Assembly: GCA_000980705.1 (NCBI GenBank)
Contig: LBCK01000005.1
Span: 1-64,000 of the forward strand
Direction of reading: 5' to 3'
DNA length: 64,000 nucleotides
Source: Ruminococcus sp. UNK.MGS-30
GTDB taxonomy: Bacteria; Bacillota; Clostridia; Oscillospirales; Ruminococcaceae
Below are positions 32,985 through 41,513 of this stretch, piece by piece. The notes under the pieces are model-generated. The model was not told the origin of the DNA. It did no database searches and was given only the letters and a program-made list of their open reading frames with translations. How positions within the stretch are numbered: the stretch's first letter is position 1; the number at the start of each line of letters is the position of its first letter. Position numbers and translations under genes: made by a program.

Positions 32985-33353
32985 ATGGAGCTTATAAGAA
33001 AAATCCTCTTTAAAATAGAGGAAGATTATAAGGGACGAACATTATATCCATTCACCCTTGATAATTACGAATTATGGATAGTGAAAGAGCACTGTAAATT
33101 GATGTATCAGCAAGGCTTGATTGAATATGTTAAAGATGATAATATGAACAATAACCCTTATTTTTATGTAGGCAATCTAACAAATGATGGATACGATTTT
33201 CTTGATAAGATTCGTTAGGATACTATATGGAATAAAACAAAAGAAACTATAACGAAAAAAAGACTGCCACTAATAGTAGATGTTGTGAAAGAAGTAGCAA
33301 CAGGTATCATTTCTTCAATGACAGAGGGCACAGTGAAGGGCTTATTAAAGTAA
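32985..33353 (+). pseudogene. DUF2513-like gene interrupted by one UAG
   Basis: The first 77 codons encode a DUF2513-type protein (MELIRKILFKIEEDYKGRTL ... YFYVGNLTNDGYDFLDKIR). TAG at 33216-33218 follows, but the same frame continues for 44 more codons to TAA at 33351 with the expected family tail: DTIWNKTKETITKK, then VDVVKEVATGIISSMTEG and GLLK. So this is one gene of about 122 codons with a single amber codon. DUF2513 proteins are common cargo in mobile elements and near type I systems; their role is unknown. It may be a recent nonsense mutation or a readthrough product. It lies 11 bp after hsdS and before the PHP-ATPase. Confidence 0.75.
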
Positions 33354-33364
33354 CAGGAGTTTTT

Positions 33365-35404
33365 ATGAAAAAGATTGACTTACACATACATACTGTAAAA
33401 ACTAACAGTGATGCTGATTTTGAATTCAATATGGAATCATTGGCTGAATATGTAAAAACAAAAAGTATTGATGTTATAGCAATAACAAATCACAACCTCT
33501 TTAACAAATCACAATTTCAAAAGATATGTGATGCGTTACCGGATACAGAAGTATTTCCTGGAATTGAAATAAACATTGGCAGATATAGTTCCGGACATCT
33601 CTTGTTAATTGCTTCTAGAGGCAATATATCAGACTTTGAGAGTAAATGTAAAGAAGTTCAGGACAAAATCACAGATCCTCAAAAGTTTATAACACTTGGT
33701 GAGCTTAAACAAATATTCGGTGATTTATCAGAGTATCTACTGATTCCTCATATAAGCAAAAAACCGCATATGGATCATGCGCTTATTGACGAATTAAATG
33801 ACTATATTTGCTGTGGTGAAGTTGCTAGTATTAAAGATTTTATTTATCATGCAAAATCTGTCAGTGAGTTAACTCCTGTCATATTTAGTGATTTCAGAGC
33901 TAAAAAAGTATCAAACGATAACTATCCTGTAAGACAAACCTATATTGATATAGGTGATACTTCTCTAAATGCAATTAAAGCTGCACTGGCTGACAAAAAC
34001 AAGGTTAAGTTATCTGATAGAGAAGGAAACAAGATCGTACAAATACTGGATTATCTGGAAATCTCCACAGGTCTTAATGTTATAATAGGAGAACGAGCTT
34101 CGGGAAAAACCTTCACTGTTGATGCAATAGAAAAAAGAGTTGATAATGTAAAATATATTAAACAATTTGAATTGCTGGAACGTGATCCAGAAAAAGCAGC
34201 AAGAGAATTTGAAGAAAGTCTAACAAATAAAAAAAGTGATATAGCATCGAAATATTTGAAACCTTTTTCCGATGTGGTAGATGAAATTGTCGATATATCT
34301 ATTAAGGATGATGAAAAAAGCGTTGAATTATATTTGCAATCTTTAAAGAAATACGCTTTCGAGTCTGAACGAGCTGATGTATATTCAAAATGTAAGATGT
34401 TCATGGAAGATAAATATCAGATATCTAAAGGTGATAGAACCGATGAAGTGATAAAAGCAGTACTAACTCTTCTTGAAAATGTTGAACATCAACAGATAAT
34501 AAATAAACATATAAAAAGGGAAAACCTTATTTCTTTGTTGCTCGAATTAATTGAAAAGCATCGTGAAAATATGCTGGAAATCAAGAAAAAAGAACTATGT
34601 AATGAAATAATTGATGCGACAAAGCAAAAACTTAAAAGAAAATCTGCATCGCAGAGTATTCCAGAGTTAAATCTATATGATTTAGTGATTAATAAAGCGA
34701 AAGTACATAAATTTGAGGAAATAGTAAACAAGTTAAAACAGCCGTGTGTTATAACTACTCAAAACATTGAAGATTTTGTGTTTGAAGTAAAACGAGAAAA
34801 GTTTGATGGAGCTGGAGAATTAAAAAATCATAGCAAGACAAACGAGAAATTTTCCCCAGCATTTTCAAAGTATAATTTGCCTTATGAATATCTTCAAAAA
34901 ATAAAAGAAATCAATGGAGTACCACGAAGCAGCTATCATGAATACTTTGTAAACATTAAATATAGCATTCTGAATAATTATGGTAAACCTGTGTCCGGCG
35001 GCGAAAGAGCAGAATTTCTGTTATTACAAAAAATCAATGAAGCCTCAAATTATGATATGCTGATTATAGATGAGCCTGAATCCTCTTTTGATAACCTGTT
35101 TTTAAAAAACAAAGTTAATAAAATTATAAAAGACATTTCCGAAAATATGCCAGTTATAATTGTAACACATAACAGCACAGTTGGCGCATCAATTAAACCT
35201 GATTTTTTGATTCATACTAAACGTTTTATTACAGATGAAAAAGAAGCTATTTATAAAGTGTACTATGGACATCCTAACGATAAAGAATTGCATACAATTC
35301 ACGGAGAAGTAATCAATAATGCAAATGTCACAATGGATTGTCTAGAAGCCGGAGAAGATGCATATAATGAGAGGAGAAGTAATTATGATTTACTTAAAAA
35401 TTGA
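33365..35404 (+). CDS. PHP-domain / SMC-like ATPase nested in the type I operon
   Basis: A 679-aa two-domain protein. Residues 1-225 form a PHP phosphoesterase: KKIDLHIHTVKTNSD (metal-binding HxH), AITNHNLF, EVFPGIEINI, LIPHISKKPH and VIFSDFRAKK supply His/Asp/Glu ligands. An ABC/SMC-type ATPase follows: Walker A GERASGKT (about 241-248), a long helical insertion (about 260-520), signature SGGERAEFLLL (about 545), Walker B MLIIDEPESSFDN (about 566) and the H-loop VTHNS (about 600). The arrangement resembles TrlF/RecF-like PHP-ATPases. It sits between hsdS and hsdR, where PrrC or RloC anticodon nucleases sit in other type I loci. A toxin-like nuclease held in check by the restriction complex is therefore plausible; the substrate is unknown. 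Confidence 0.8.
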   Translation: MKKIDLHIHTVKTNSDADFEFNMESLAEYVKTKSIDVIAITNHNLFNKSQFQKICDALPDTEVFPGIEINIGRYSSGHLLLIASRGNISDFESKCKEVQDKITDPQKFITLGELKQIFGDLSEYLLIPHISKKPHMDHALIDELNDYICCGEVASIKDFIYHAKSVSELTPVIFSDFRAKKVSNDNYPVRQTYIDIGDTSLNAIKAALADKNKVKLSDREGNKIVQILDYLEISTGLNVIIGERASGKTFTVDAIEKRVDNVKYIKQFELLERDPEKAAREFEESLTNKKSDIASKYLKPFSDVVDEIVDISIKDDEKSVELYLQSLKKYAFESERADVYSKCKMFMEDKYQISKGDRTDEVIKAVLTLLENVEHQQIINKHIKRENLISLLLELIEKHRENMLEIKKKELCNEIIDATKQKLKRKSASQSIPELNLYDLVINKAKVHKFEEIVNKLKQPCVITTQNIEDFVFEVKREKFDGAGELKNHSKTNEKFSPAFSKYNLPYEYLQKIKEINGVPRSSYHEYFVNIKYSILNNYGKPVSGGERAEFLLLQKINEASNYDMLIIDEPESSFDNLFLKNKVNKIIKDISENMPVIIVTHNSTVGASIKPDFLIHTKRFITDEKEAIYKVYYGHPNDKELHTIHGEVINNANVTMDCLEAGEDAYNERRSNYDLLKN

Positions 35405-35714
35405 ACGATCGCAAGCCTCATATATAGATGAGAATGGTAATATATGTCTGATAACAAATATTGACAAGAAAGGACTATTAAACTTAGTAAATAAGGCGCT
35501 TGATAAAAGCATTACTTTCGAAATGGATGATCCTGAGAAAAACAAGATTCCCAATGAAGCACAAAAAATAATATACGAAAATATCTATAATAAGCTAAAT
35601 GACTTGATAGCGAATAAAGAAAAAATTCTCAGTGAAATATCCAATTTGTATAAAGAAGAATATAGCAAATATTCTATACCAAATATAGCAGATGGTGATA
35701 GTGATGAAAAATGA
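35385..35714 (+). CDS. Small partner protein of the PHP-ATPase
   Basis: A 109-aa acidic, helical protein (YLKIERSQASYIDENGNICLI at the N-terminus; LNDLIANKEKILSEISNLYKEEYSKY later). Its start overlaps the PHP-ATPase end by 20 bp, and its own end overlaps the hsdR start, so all three are translationally coupled. GAGGAG precedes the ATG at 35385. No family recognised. The tight overlap suggests a regulator, inhibitor or small subunit of the PHP-ATPase. Confidence 0.65.
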   Translation: MIYLKIERSQASYIDENGNICLITNIDKKGLLNLVNKALDKSITFEMDDPEKNKIPNEAQKIIYENIYNKLNDLIANKEKILSEISNLYKEEYSKYSIPNIADGDSDEK

Positions 35715-38700
35715 CGCATACCTCGAAGATAACATGAGCAAATACCCTGCGATCGAATTGCTGAAAAAGCTGGAGTATACATACATATCCCCCGAAGAGT
35801 GCGAGGCTCAGCGTGGCGGACTTTACAACGTCATTCTCAAAGATATCCTCCGCTCACAGCTTGAAAAACTGAACAGCTATACTTTCGGCGGTAAGGAGTA
35901 TAAATTTTCAAATGAGAACATACAGCGAGCAGTTGATGAGATAGACGAGCCGCTGGCAGATAATCTTGTTGTGTCCAGTGAAAAGGTCTACAATGATATC
36001 ATGCTCGGACGAAGCTATCCCGAAACTCTCCCCGACGGCAGAACTATGAATTTCAATCTGAAATACATCGACTGGGACGATATTACAAACAACGTCTTTC
36101 ATGTTACCGAGGAGTTTACTGTTCACAGCGCAGACCGTCAGCATGATACCCGTCCCGACATTGTTCTCTTTGTCAACGGTATTCCATTTGCAGTGATAGA
36201 GTGCAAAGCTCCGACAATCTCCGTAGAACAGGCAGTTGAGCAGACTATCCGCAATCAGAAACAGGAATACACTCCGCAGCTTTTCAAGTTTGCTCAGATA
36301 GTCGCCGCAACAAATAAAAACTTCTTCAAATATGCGACCACAGGAACTGCGAAGAAGTTCTGGAACGTATGGCGTGAAGAAGATGCCGAGTGGCTTGACG
36401 GACTGCTTTCACAGCATATCACCGACCGCAGTATCACTCAACAGGACAGGGATATCGTGTCGCTCTTTGACAGGCACAGGCTTATGGAGCTTACAAAGTA
36501 TTTCATAGTCTTTGATGCCAACATAAAGAAGATATGCCGACATCAGCAGTTTTTCGCTATCCGAAAGATAATAAAGACTATCAACACCGACGATGAGAAC
36601 GGCAATCGTCAGAGTGGTGTTATATGGCACACTCAGGGCAGCGGAAAGTCCCTTACAATGGTAATGCTTGCGAAATATATCCTCATGGAACTTACAAGCT
36701 GTCACCCGAAAGTTATCATAGTTACCGACCGTAAAGATCTTGATAACCAGATTGCTAAGACATTTGCACACACCAGACTTTCACCGGCAAAAGCCACATC
36801 CGGAAAGCATCTTGTCGAGCTGATACAGAGCGATAAAGCTGATGTTGTGACAACGATAATCAATAAATTCAATACTGCCGAAAATCAGAAAATCAAGATA
36901 AATGACCGCAATATATTTGTGCTTGTAGATGAAAGTCACCGCAGTAACTATGGAACACTTGCGACTAAGATGCGAATAGTTTTCCCTTGTGGATGTTACA
37001 TAGGCTTTACAGGTACTCCGCTGATGAAAAAGGAGAAATCCACTGTCGGACGTTTCGGCGGCGGCGACTATATCCATAAGTATACTATCAAGGATGCAGT
37101 TGATGATAAGGCGATAGTTCCGCTCATTTATGAGGGACGTTTCGTAGATCAGAAGGTCGACGAAGATAATATAGACCTGTGGTTTGAGAAGACTACTCGC
37201 CGTCTTAACGAGCGTGAGCGTGAGGATCTGAAGCAGAAATGGAGCAGCATCAAGCGCCTGACTTCTACCGATGCGAGAATCCGCAGGATAGCTCTTGATA
37301 TTGAAGAACACTTTACAGACAGCGTAAAGAATACAGGTATGAAAGCGATGCTTGCAACAAATTTCAAGCGTGACGCTGTACGTTATCTTGAAGTATTTGA
37401 GCAGCTTGGAAGTCTTAACTGTGCTGTTGTTATATCAGCTCCCGATATGCGTGAGGGCGAAGACGATATACTGTCAGAGACAGATAACAAAGTCATAGCG
37501 TTCTGGAATAAGATGATGAAACAGTATGGCGATGCTGATACCTATGAAGAAACAATCAAGAATAAATTCTGCGACGGTGACATTGATATCCTTATTGTTT
37601 GCAGTAAACTGCTTACCGGCTTTGATGCACCAGTGTGTCAGGTTTTGTACATTGATAAGGAACTGAAAGAACATGGCTTGCTTCAGGCTATTGCCCGTAC
37701 AAACAGACTGTATGACGGCAAGGATTATGGCCTCATTGTTGACTATCGAGGACTTATTCAGAAACTCGATACTGCTATGAATATGTACAGTGGTGCAGGT
37801 CTTGAAAACTATGAAGGCACTGATCTTTCAGGAGCTATCGTTGACGTTATGACAGTTGTAGGAGAACTTCGAGAAGCATATTCTCAGCTCTGTGAACTCT
37901 TCATAGGCATCAGAAACAAAAATGATGTAAATGAATATGAGGACAAGCTGGAAGATGAAGATCTTCGTAATGACTTCTATAATCTACTCTGTAAATTCGG
38001 AAAAGCTCTTGCTATCGTAGTTAATTCCGAGAAGGCTTATGAAGCTGTTCCCCGTGAGGAGATAAATAAGTATAAATCCGAATTCATCATGTTCTCTAAG
38101 ATCAGAAAGTCTGTAAAGCTCCGCTATGCCGATGCTATCGACAATAAGGAATATGAGCCTATAATGCAGAATTTGCTTGATCAGAATCTTTCAGTAACAG
38201 GCTTAAAAATCGTTACAGCTCCGGTTGATATTCTGGATTCAGATGGACTTGAAAAGGAACTGAACGAACTTGGCTCAGCAAGATCAAAGGCAGATGCTAT
38301 TCGTTCAAGAATGACTAAAAGCATATCCGAAAAATATGACGAAAACCCTGCTTATTATGAGAATTTCTCAAAGAAAATAAAAGAAGCTCTTGAACTGTAT
38401 AAAAAGCAGGTAATAAGTGAAGCAGAATATCTTGAAAAGATGACTAAGATCATGGAGGAGTACCGCAGCGGAAAAACTGAACTCAAGTATCCTGAAAGAA
38501 TTAAAGACAATGTTCATGCTCAGGCATTTTATGGAGTTGTTTCAGCTATACTTGATGAAGTAATACCGCTTTCAGAAAACAGAGATATAGTAGCTGATCT
38601 GTCGGCGGATATAACAGACATCATAAAGGAATACAGTAAAGTAGACTGGACTTCAAACATTGACATTCATAAGAAGATATCTCATGCACTGGACGATCTT

Positions 38701-38799
38701 CTCTACGATTACAGCGACAATAATAACTGGAATCTCAGCTTTGAGATTATGGATAAGATCATTGACAATGTTAAAACCATTGCGCTCAGGAGGTTTTAA
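35704..38799 (+). CDS. hsdR: Type I restriction endonuclease/translocase subunit
   Basis: A 1031-aa R subunit. N-terminal PD-(D/E)XK nuclease at about residues 90-190: RPDIVLFVNGIPFAVIECKAP holds the catalytic Asp and Glu-x-Lys. SF2 translocase follows: Walker A in HTQGSGKSLTM (about 312), DESH box in LVDESHRSNYG (about 409), GFTGTPLM, then helicase motifs LLTGFDAPVCQVLYID and QAIARTNRLYDGKDYG. The C-terminal helical domain is complete to residue 1031. All motifs are intact, so the operon should cut as well as methylate. The start at 35704 is uncertain by four codons (ATG at 35692 also possible). Its stop overlaps the next gene as TAATG. Confidence 0.95.
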   Translation: MKNDAYLEDNMSKYPAIELLKKLEYTYISPEECEAQRGGLYNVILKDILRSQLEKLNSYTFGGKEYKFSNENIQRAVDEIDEPLADNLVVSSEKVYNDIMLGRSYPETLPDGRTMNFNLKYIDWDDITNNVFHVTEEFTVHSADRQHDTRPDIVLFVNGIPFAVIECKAPTISVEQAVEQTIRNQKQEYTPQLFKFAQIVAATNKNFFKYATTGTAKKFWNVWREEDAEWLDGLLSQHITDRSITQQDRDIVSLFDRHRLMELTKYFIVFDANIKKICRHQQFFAIRKIIKTINTDDENGNRQSGVIWHTQGSGKSLTMVMLAKYILMELTSCHPKVIIVTDRKDLDNQIAKTFAHTRLSPAKATSGKHLVELIQSDKADVVTTIINKFNTAENQKIKINDRNIFVLVDESHRSNYGTLATKMRIVFPCGCYIGFTGTPLMKKEKSTVGRFGGGDYIHKYTIKDAVDDKAIVPLIYEGRFVDQKVDEDNIDLWFEKTTRRLNEREREDLKQKWSSIKRLTSTDARIRRIALDIEEHFTDSVKNTGMKAMLATNFKRDAVRYLEVFEQLGSLNCAVVISAPDMREGEDDILSETDNKVIAFWNKMMKQYGDADTYEETIKNKFCDGDIDILIVCSKLLTGFDAPVCQVLYIDKELKEHGLLQAIARTNRLYDGKDYGLIVDYRGLIQKLDTAMNMYSGAGLENYEGTDLSGAIVDVMTVVGELREAYSQLCELFIGIRNKNDVNEYEDKLEDEDLRNDFYNLLCKFGKALAIVVNSEKAYEAVPREEINKYKSEFIMFSKIRKSVKLRYADAIDNKEYEPIMQNLLDQNLSVTGLKIVTAPVDILDSDGLEKELNELGSARSKADAIRSRMTKSISEKYDENPAYYENFSKKIKEALELYKKQVISEAEYLEKMTKIMEEYRSGKTELKYPERIKDNVHAQAFYGVVSAILDEVIPLSENRDIVADLSADITDIIKEYSKVDWTSNIDIHKKISHALDDLLYDYSDNNNWNLSFEIMDKIIDNVKTIALRRF

Positions 38800-39527
38800 T
38801 GAAAGTACTGTCAACAGAAACAAGAAAAGTTAAAACTGAGTGCGGAGATATTGAATACATTTTTGAGCGCAAGAATATCAAAAACATAAATCTCAGAATA
38901 CGTCATAACGGAAGTATTTTTGTTTCAGTGCCTGAGAATGTTGCTGAGAATATAGCAGATTCTTTTGTTATCAGTAAGTGCAGGTATATCAGAAATGCTG
39001 TTGATACTTTTGAAAGCAATGAGATACTTAAAGCTGAAATGAAGTATGTCAGCGGAGAAAATGTTACACTTCTCGGAAAAAATATGCGGATAAGCATTAT
39101 CAAAGATGCAGAGGAGTATGTAAATACCGACGGCATTTATGTTTGCATCCATGTAAGACGACCCGACTATTATAACAGAAAAAAGAATCTTCTCAACAGC
39201 TGGCTGAATGAACAGTGCAGTATCATCTTCAATGAAATAATGCATGAAGTTCATCAGAAATTCATTCCGTATGGAGTTGATTTTCCTCAGTTGAAACCTC
39301 GTAATATGACTTCCCGTTGGGGCAGCTGTCTGCCGAATAAAGGTATAATAACGCTTAATAAACGATTGATCGAAGCTCCTAAGAACTGCATTGAATATGT
39401 GGTGTATCATGAGTTTTGTCATTTTATTCATCCTAATCATTCAAAACAGTTCTACTCTCTTTTACAGGTAATGCTGCCTGATTGGAGAGAGAGTAAACAG
39501 CTTCTTGAAAATTGCATTGTTTTATAG
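38799..39527 (+). CDS. SprT/YgjP-like zinc metallopeptidase (DUF45)
   Basis: A 242-aa protein of the M48/DUF45 metal-dependent hydrolase family. The signature RNMTSRWGSCLPNKGIITLN precedes the zincin motif VVYHEFCHFIHPNHSKQFY, with HEFCH as HExxH and a third ligand His nearby. Members often follow hsdR in type I operons; their role there is not established. The start codon overlaps the hsdR stop (TAATG) with AGGAGG just upstream, so it is part of the restriction operon. Confidence 0.9.
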   Translation: MKVLSTETRKVKTECGDIEYIFERKNIKNINLRIRHNGSIFVSVPENVAENIADSFVISKCRYIRNAVDTFESNEILKAEMKYVSGENVTLLGKNMRISIIKDAEEYVNTDGIYVCIHVRRPDYYNRKKNLLNSWLNEQCSIIFNEIMHEVHQKFIPYGVDFPQLKPRNMTSRWGSCLPNKGIITLNKRLIEAPKNCIEYVVYHEFCHFIHPNHSKQFYSLLQVMLPDWRESKQLLENCIVL

Positions 39528-39538
39528 AGGTGGTATTT

Positions 39539-41134
39539 ATGAAGTTTACAATTAAGGAAATACGCTTTAAAGATTATAAATCGTTTAAAGGTGATTATAT
39601 ATCATTAAAGCCAGAAAAATTCACACTTCTTATTGGACGCAACAACTGTGGAAAGTCAAGTATAATAGATGTATTTGAATCAATAACATCCCCTTCTTTT
39701 TTCCATAAACACCGTTGTTCTATTCTAATTGATATTAACGGACAAAAGGTGAGAAATGAACCGTTCTCAGGGTATAAAGAATATATAGGCGATAAAACAT
39801 ATAGAATTGAGCCTATGAATAATACTTTTAGATGCAATTTATTAGAAGGTAATTATCAAACGAGCATTATTGACGCCGAGCCCCATATTAGTAATTTCCT
39901 ACAACAAATCTCTTTCAGAAGGCTCAATGCAGATCGTGATATTATTCCAGAAGGCTATAATTCAGATTATCATTTAGATGAAAATGGCAACGGAGCTTGT
40001 AACCTGATCAATCAAATACTCACCAAAGAACAATTACCTGAAAAACTGATACAAAAAAACTTGCTTGAAGCTTTAAATAGAATAATGTGTCCGGATTCAA
40101 AATTTGATGGTATCACAGTACAGAAAACAGCTGAAAGTGATAATTGGGAAGTCTATTTATACGAAGGTGATGAAAGATATGCCCTCTCTAAAATGGGCAG
40201 TGGATTAAAAACTATAATACTTGTTCTTTTAAATCTAATAATCATCCCTAAAGTTGAGAAATATGATGATGAAAAAATGTGCTTTTTCGCATTTGAAGAA
40301 CTTGAAAACAATCTGCATCCGGCATTGCAAAGACGTCTTTTTGACTATCTTTTCCAATACGGAAAAGATCATCTCAATGTATATATATTCTTAACAACAC
40401 ATTCACATATTGCGATTAATACATTTGCAAATAAACCAGATACACAGATACTTCATGTCAAAAAAGAAAACGGTATTTCTACTATGGATACAATAGACAG
40501 CTTTATTTCAAAAACTCATGTATTAGAAGATCTGGATGTTAGAGCAAGTGATCTATTTCAATCAAATGGAATAATCTGGATTGAAGGTCCATCGGACAGA
40601 ATATATATCAAAAGATGGTTAGAAATATGGGGAGATAAAGAACTCATTGAGGGTTCAGATTATCAATTCCTATATTATGGTGGAAGATTGCTTTCACATT
40701 ATACTATTGAAGGAATAGAAGATCTGATAAACATTCTGTCCACTAATAGAAATGCCGTTATTGTAATTGATAGTGATAAAAGATCAAAACAGGGACATAT
40801 CAACGATACCAAAAAACGAATAAAAAAAGAATTTGAAGAAAAAGGAATGCTCTGCTGGATAACAAAAGGAAAGGAAATTGAAAACTATCTTCCATTTAGT
40901 GCTATTAATTCGGCATATTCTTCAAAACTCAATGCAAATTGCACACAATATGAACTCTTCCCAGAATATATTGATGATGTATGCAAGCATTTTACTAATA
41001 AAAAAGTGGAATTTGCAAAGAAAGTCGCACCATATATATCTGATAATGATGCAAGCAATATTTTAGGTGTAAAAGAAATGATTATAGCATTAACCAGGAG
41101 AATAAAAAAATGGAATTCAAGAGATACATCATAA
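39539..41134 (+). CDS. OLD-family ATP-dependent endonuclease
   Basis: A 531-aa protein with an N-terminal ABC-like ATPase (Walker A LLIGRNNCGKSS at about 30-41; Walker B MCFFAFEELENNLHP; TTHSHIAINTF) and a C-terminal TOPRIM nuclease (GIIWIEGPSDRIYIKRWLE with the catalytic Glu; VIVIDSDKRSK with the DxD). This is the overcoming-lysogenization-defect architecture. A GajA/GajB (Gabija) pair would need a UvrD-like helicase next to it; none is present, so it is a solo OLD protein. GAGGTGG precedes the ATG, 11 bp after the metallopeptidase gene, so it is likely the last gene of the operon. Confidence 0.88.
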   Translation: MKFTIKEIRFKDYKSFKGDYISLKPEKFTLLIGRNNCGKSSIIDVFESITSPSFFHKHRCSILIDINGQKVRNEPFSGYKEYIGDKTYRIEPMNNTFRCNLLEGNYQTSIIDAEPHISNFLQQISFRRLNADRDIIPEGYNSDYHLDENGNGACNLINQILTKEQLPEKLIQKNLLEALNRIMCPDSKFDGITVQKTAESDNWEVYLYEGDERYALSKMGSGLKTIILVLLNLIIIPKVEKYDDEKMCFFAFEELENNLHPALQRRLFDYLFQYGKDHLNVYIFLTTHSHIAINTFANKPDTQILHVKKENGISTMDTIDSFISKTHVLEDLDVRASDLFQSNGIIWIEGPSDRIYIKRWLEIWGDKELIEGSDYQFLYYGGRLLSHYTIEGIEDLINILSTNRNAVIVIDSDKRSKQGHINDTKKRIKKEFEEKGMLCWITKGKEIENYLPFSAINSAYSSKLNANCTQYELFPEYIDDVCKHFTNKKVEFAKKVAPYISDNDASNILGVKEMIIALTRRIKKWNSRDTS

Positions 41135-41453
41135 ATCACTAATATATACGTCTTTGTTTTTTTCTGATGATCATACTTAATGCCCTCCACGGGCAGTGGC
41201 GCTGACGTGCAGTCCGATTGCATCGAGCAATGTCCCTGTTCCTCATCCAAGATTCGTCACAGAGCCACTCTCTAACGAGAGAAATCAAAAATAAAATCTC
41301 ATCCATATATATTTAAATTTATATAAATATTATCTAATATATATAATATAATATATATAGTCATGAGATTATCGAAAAAATCAACTTCAATTCCTTAGGA
41401 GAAAGCAAAGAAGTCTTCCTCCGTATCAACCCCCAACCTCAAATATATATTAT
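41135..41453. other. Non-coding AT-rich boundary of the island
   Basis: No ORF is supported here. The first 130 bases are GC-richer with short hairpins (TGCCC-tccac-GGGCA; CTCT-aac-GAGAG). The stretch 41295-41375 is nearly all A/T and is bracketed by AATCTCAT and ATGAGATT, which could pair around it. It separates the restriction operon from the amidoligase leader. Confidence 0.5.
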
Positions 41454-41491
41454 AATTCCGGTAAGGTAAATCTTTCAGCCTTACCGGAATT
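41454..41491 (+). promoter_or_regulatory. Leader hairpin of amidoligase operon
   Basis: Perfect 13-bp stem AATTCCGGTAAGG / CCTTACCGGAATT with a 12-nt loop, then TTTTTGTTTTT and GGAGG. TATAAT (41451-41456) overlaps the upstream arm. Compared with the copy at 28153-28188, one A-T pair is G-C here, with both arms changed together. It may act as terminator/attenuator for upstream transcripts or as an operator at the local promoter. Confidence 0.75.
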
Positions 41492-41513
41492 TTTGTTTTT
41501 GGAGGAACTTGAA

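Noticed and set aside
39539..41134. Gabija defence system
   Set aside because: Only the OLD/GajA-like nuclease is present; no GajB-type UvrD helicase is encoded nearby.
28444..41134. BREX, DISARM or type III system
   Set aside because: No PglZ, BrxL, DrmA/B or Mod/Res pair; the genes are a classical HsdM/HsdS/HsdR set with additions.
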